The notes under the pieces are model-generated. The model had not been told where the DNA came from. It searched no databases and saw only the letters and a list, made by a program, of their open reading frames with translations. DNA of 64,000 bases from Paludibaculum sp. GTDB lineage: Bacteria; Acidobacteriota; Terriglobia; Bryobacterales; Bryobacteraceae. The stretch spans positions 1 to 64,000 of the forward strand of contig JARKQJ010000191.1 of the NCBI GenBank assembly GCA_029973955.1. The letters run 5' to 3'. The position numbers were made by a program, and so were the translations under genes. The stretch's first letter is position 1. Every line of letters begins with the position of its first letter. This document shows, in pieces, positions 63,430-64,000 of the stretch.

Positions 63430-64000
63430 TTACGCCAGCATCTCCTGGGCCCGTCCCACTCGCTCACGCACGCGCACGCGATTCGCACACGCCACCGAAC
63501 ACTCCGCGCAATCCCCGCACCGGATCGTTCTCACCGCCTCCGGCAGCTCCAGATACCGCTCCCGAGCCATGGCAAACTGCCCATACCCCTCCGCATACGT
63601 CAGAATCCGCAGCACATCCGGCACCGGCACACCCTTCTCGCACACCCCCTTGCACGCCCCGCACATCCTGCAGTACACCCCCTCCATCCGCGCCAACTGT
63701 CCGGACAGCACCACCTCGTCCCTATGAGTGAACGGTTCCGCCATCGCCCGCAGGTTCTCCTGCAGTTGATCGTGGTCCGTCATGCACACGATCGCCGTAT
63801 CCACCGCCTCGTTCTTCAACGCCCACTTCAGCGCCGCCAGCGGTACCCCCGGCTTCCCCAACTCCTGCGCCAGCGCGCGCGGCTCCGCGCCATACAGCCT
63901 GTCCCCCCGCGCCACCCGCACCGTCCCCCCCGCCATCGTCTTCATCGCCACAATCCCCAGCCCCGACTTCCGCGCCGCCTGGATCGCCGTCGTCATGTCC
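63430..64000 (-). CDS. Aldo/keto reductase with C-terminal 4Fe-4S domain, 5' end outside the window
   Basis: C-terminal ~190 residues only; the frame is open to the right edge. The end of an aldo/keto reductase barrel is visible (SGLGIVAMKTMAGG, VPLAALKWALKNEAVDTAIVCM). A ferredoxin-like pair of clusters follows: CRMCGACKGVCEKGVP and CGDCAECSVAC, each CxxCxxCxxxC, sufficient for two 4Fe-4S clusters. It lies 83 bases upstream of the epimerase operon. The substrate and N-terminus cannot be judged from here. Confidence 0.85.
   Translation of the reverse strand, partial: DMTTAIQAARKSGLGIVAMKTMAGGTVRVARGDRLYGAEPRALAQELGKPGVPLAALKWALKNEAVDTAIVCMTDHDQLQENLRAMAEPFTHRDEVVLSGQLARMEGVYCRMCGACKGVCEKGVPVPDVLRILTYAEGYGQFAMARERYLELPEAVRTIRCGDCAECSVACANRVRVRERVGRAQEMLA

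Overview
The window is high-GC bacterial chromosome. It suggests an acidobacterium of the Bryobacterales/Solibacter type. The grounds are an Oar-like TonB-dependent receptor with an N-terminal carboxypeptidase-regulatory domain, an acidobacterial-type 'VWFA-related' protein, BACON-domain secreted proteins, several Gfo/Idh/MocA oxidoreductases including a GH109-like one, a sulfatase, a PhoPQ-activated-type protein and multihaem cytochromes. This is inferred from family content; no rRNA or other phylogenetic marker is present. I saw no tRNA, rRNA, CRISPR array, integrase or transposase.

Left part (1-10.3 kb): a 159-bp tandem repeat at the edge, a terminator, then a TonB-dependent receptor on the minus strand. 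Next comes a respiratory module. A PAS-sigma54 activator with a cysteine-rich PAS domain diverges from a degenerate receiver-like protein, a small two-helix membrane protein, a nine-haem c / cytochrome b fusion (CbcL-like architecture), a three-helix NapC/NirT-type multihaem cytochrome (ImcH-like architecture) and a tandem universal stress protein.

Middle part (10.3-36 kb): a CoA-transferase, a pentapeptide-repeat protein, a LolA-like / DUF1624 operon, and Fur divergent from an ECF sigma - membrane regulator - VIT/vWA operon. These are followed by an M23 peptidase behind a good promoter and a strong hairpin, DUF3500, a beta-propeller protein, an S24 peptidase without a visible HTH, a vWA protein, a BACON/module-repeat protein, KDG kinase, a RidA-like double-domain protein, a DnaC-like loader, DinB, a sulfatase, a PhoPQ-related protein, glycine C-acetyltransferase and a hydrolase.

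Right part (36-64 kb): two tandem Flp pilins with their own leaders and terminators, a LarA-like protein, and a cydAB - DsbA-like - M28 peptidase operon. Next are psuG and gluQ. A tightly packed seven-gene plus-strand operon follows (SIS isomerase, Gfo/Idh, SDR, MetE-C-like, UlaG-like, ROK kinase, secreted protein), which looks like an uncharacterised sugar or sugar-acid pathway. After it come a GH109-like oxidoreductase, prolyl oligopeptidase, tyrosine phenol-lyase with a divergent Lrp regulator, heptosyltransferase II, a phosphoesterase, and a translationally coupled Gfo/Idh-Gfo/Idh-epimerase operon. The window ends inside a ferredoxin-domain aldo/keto reductase.

A large-scale feature is a reversal of GC skew. 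The plus strand is G-rich on the left and C-rich on the right, irrespective of gene direction, which is compatible with converging replication forks near the middle of the window. Start codons were moved from the longest open frame wherever a ribosome-binding site or signal peptide argued for it.
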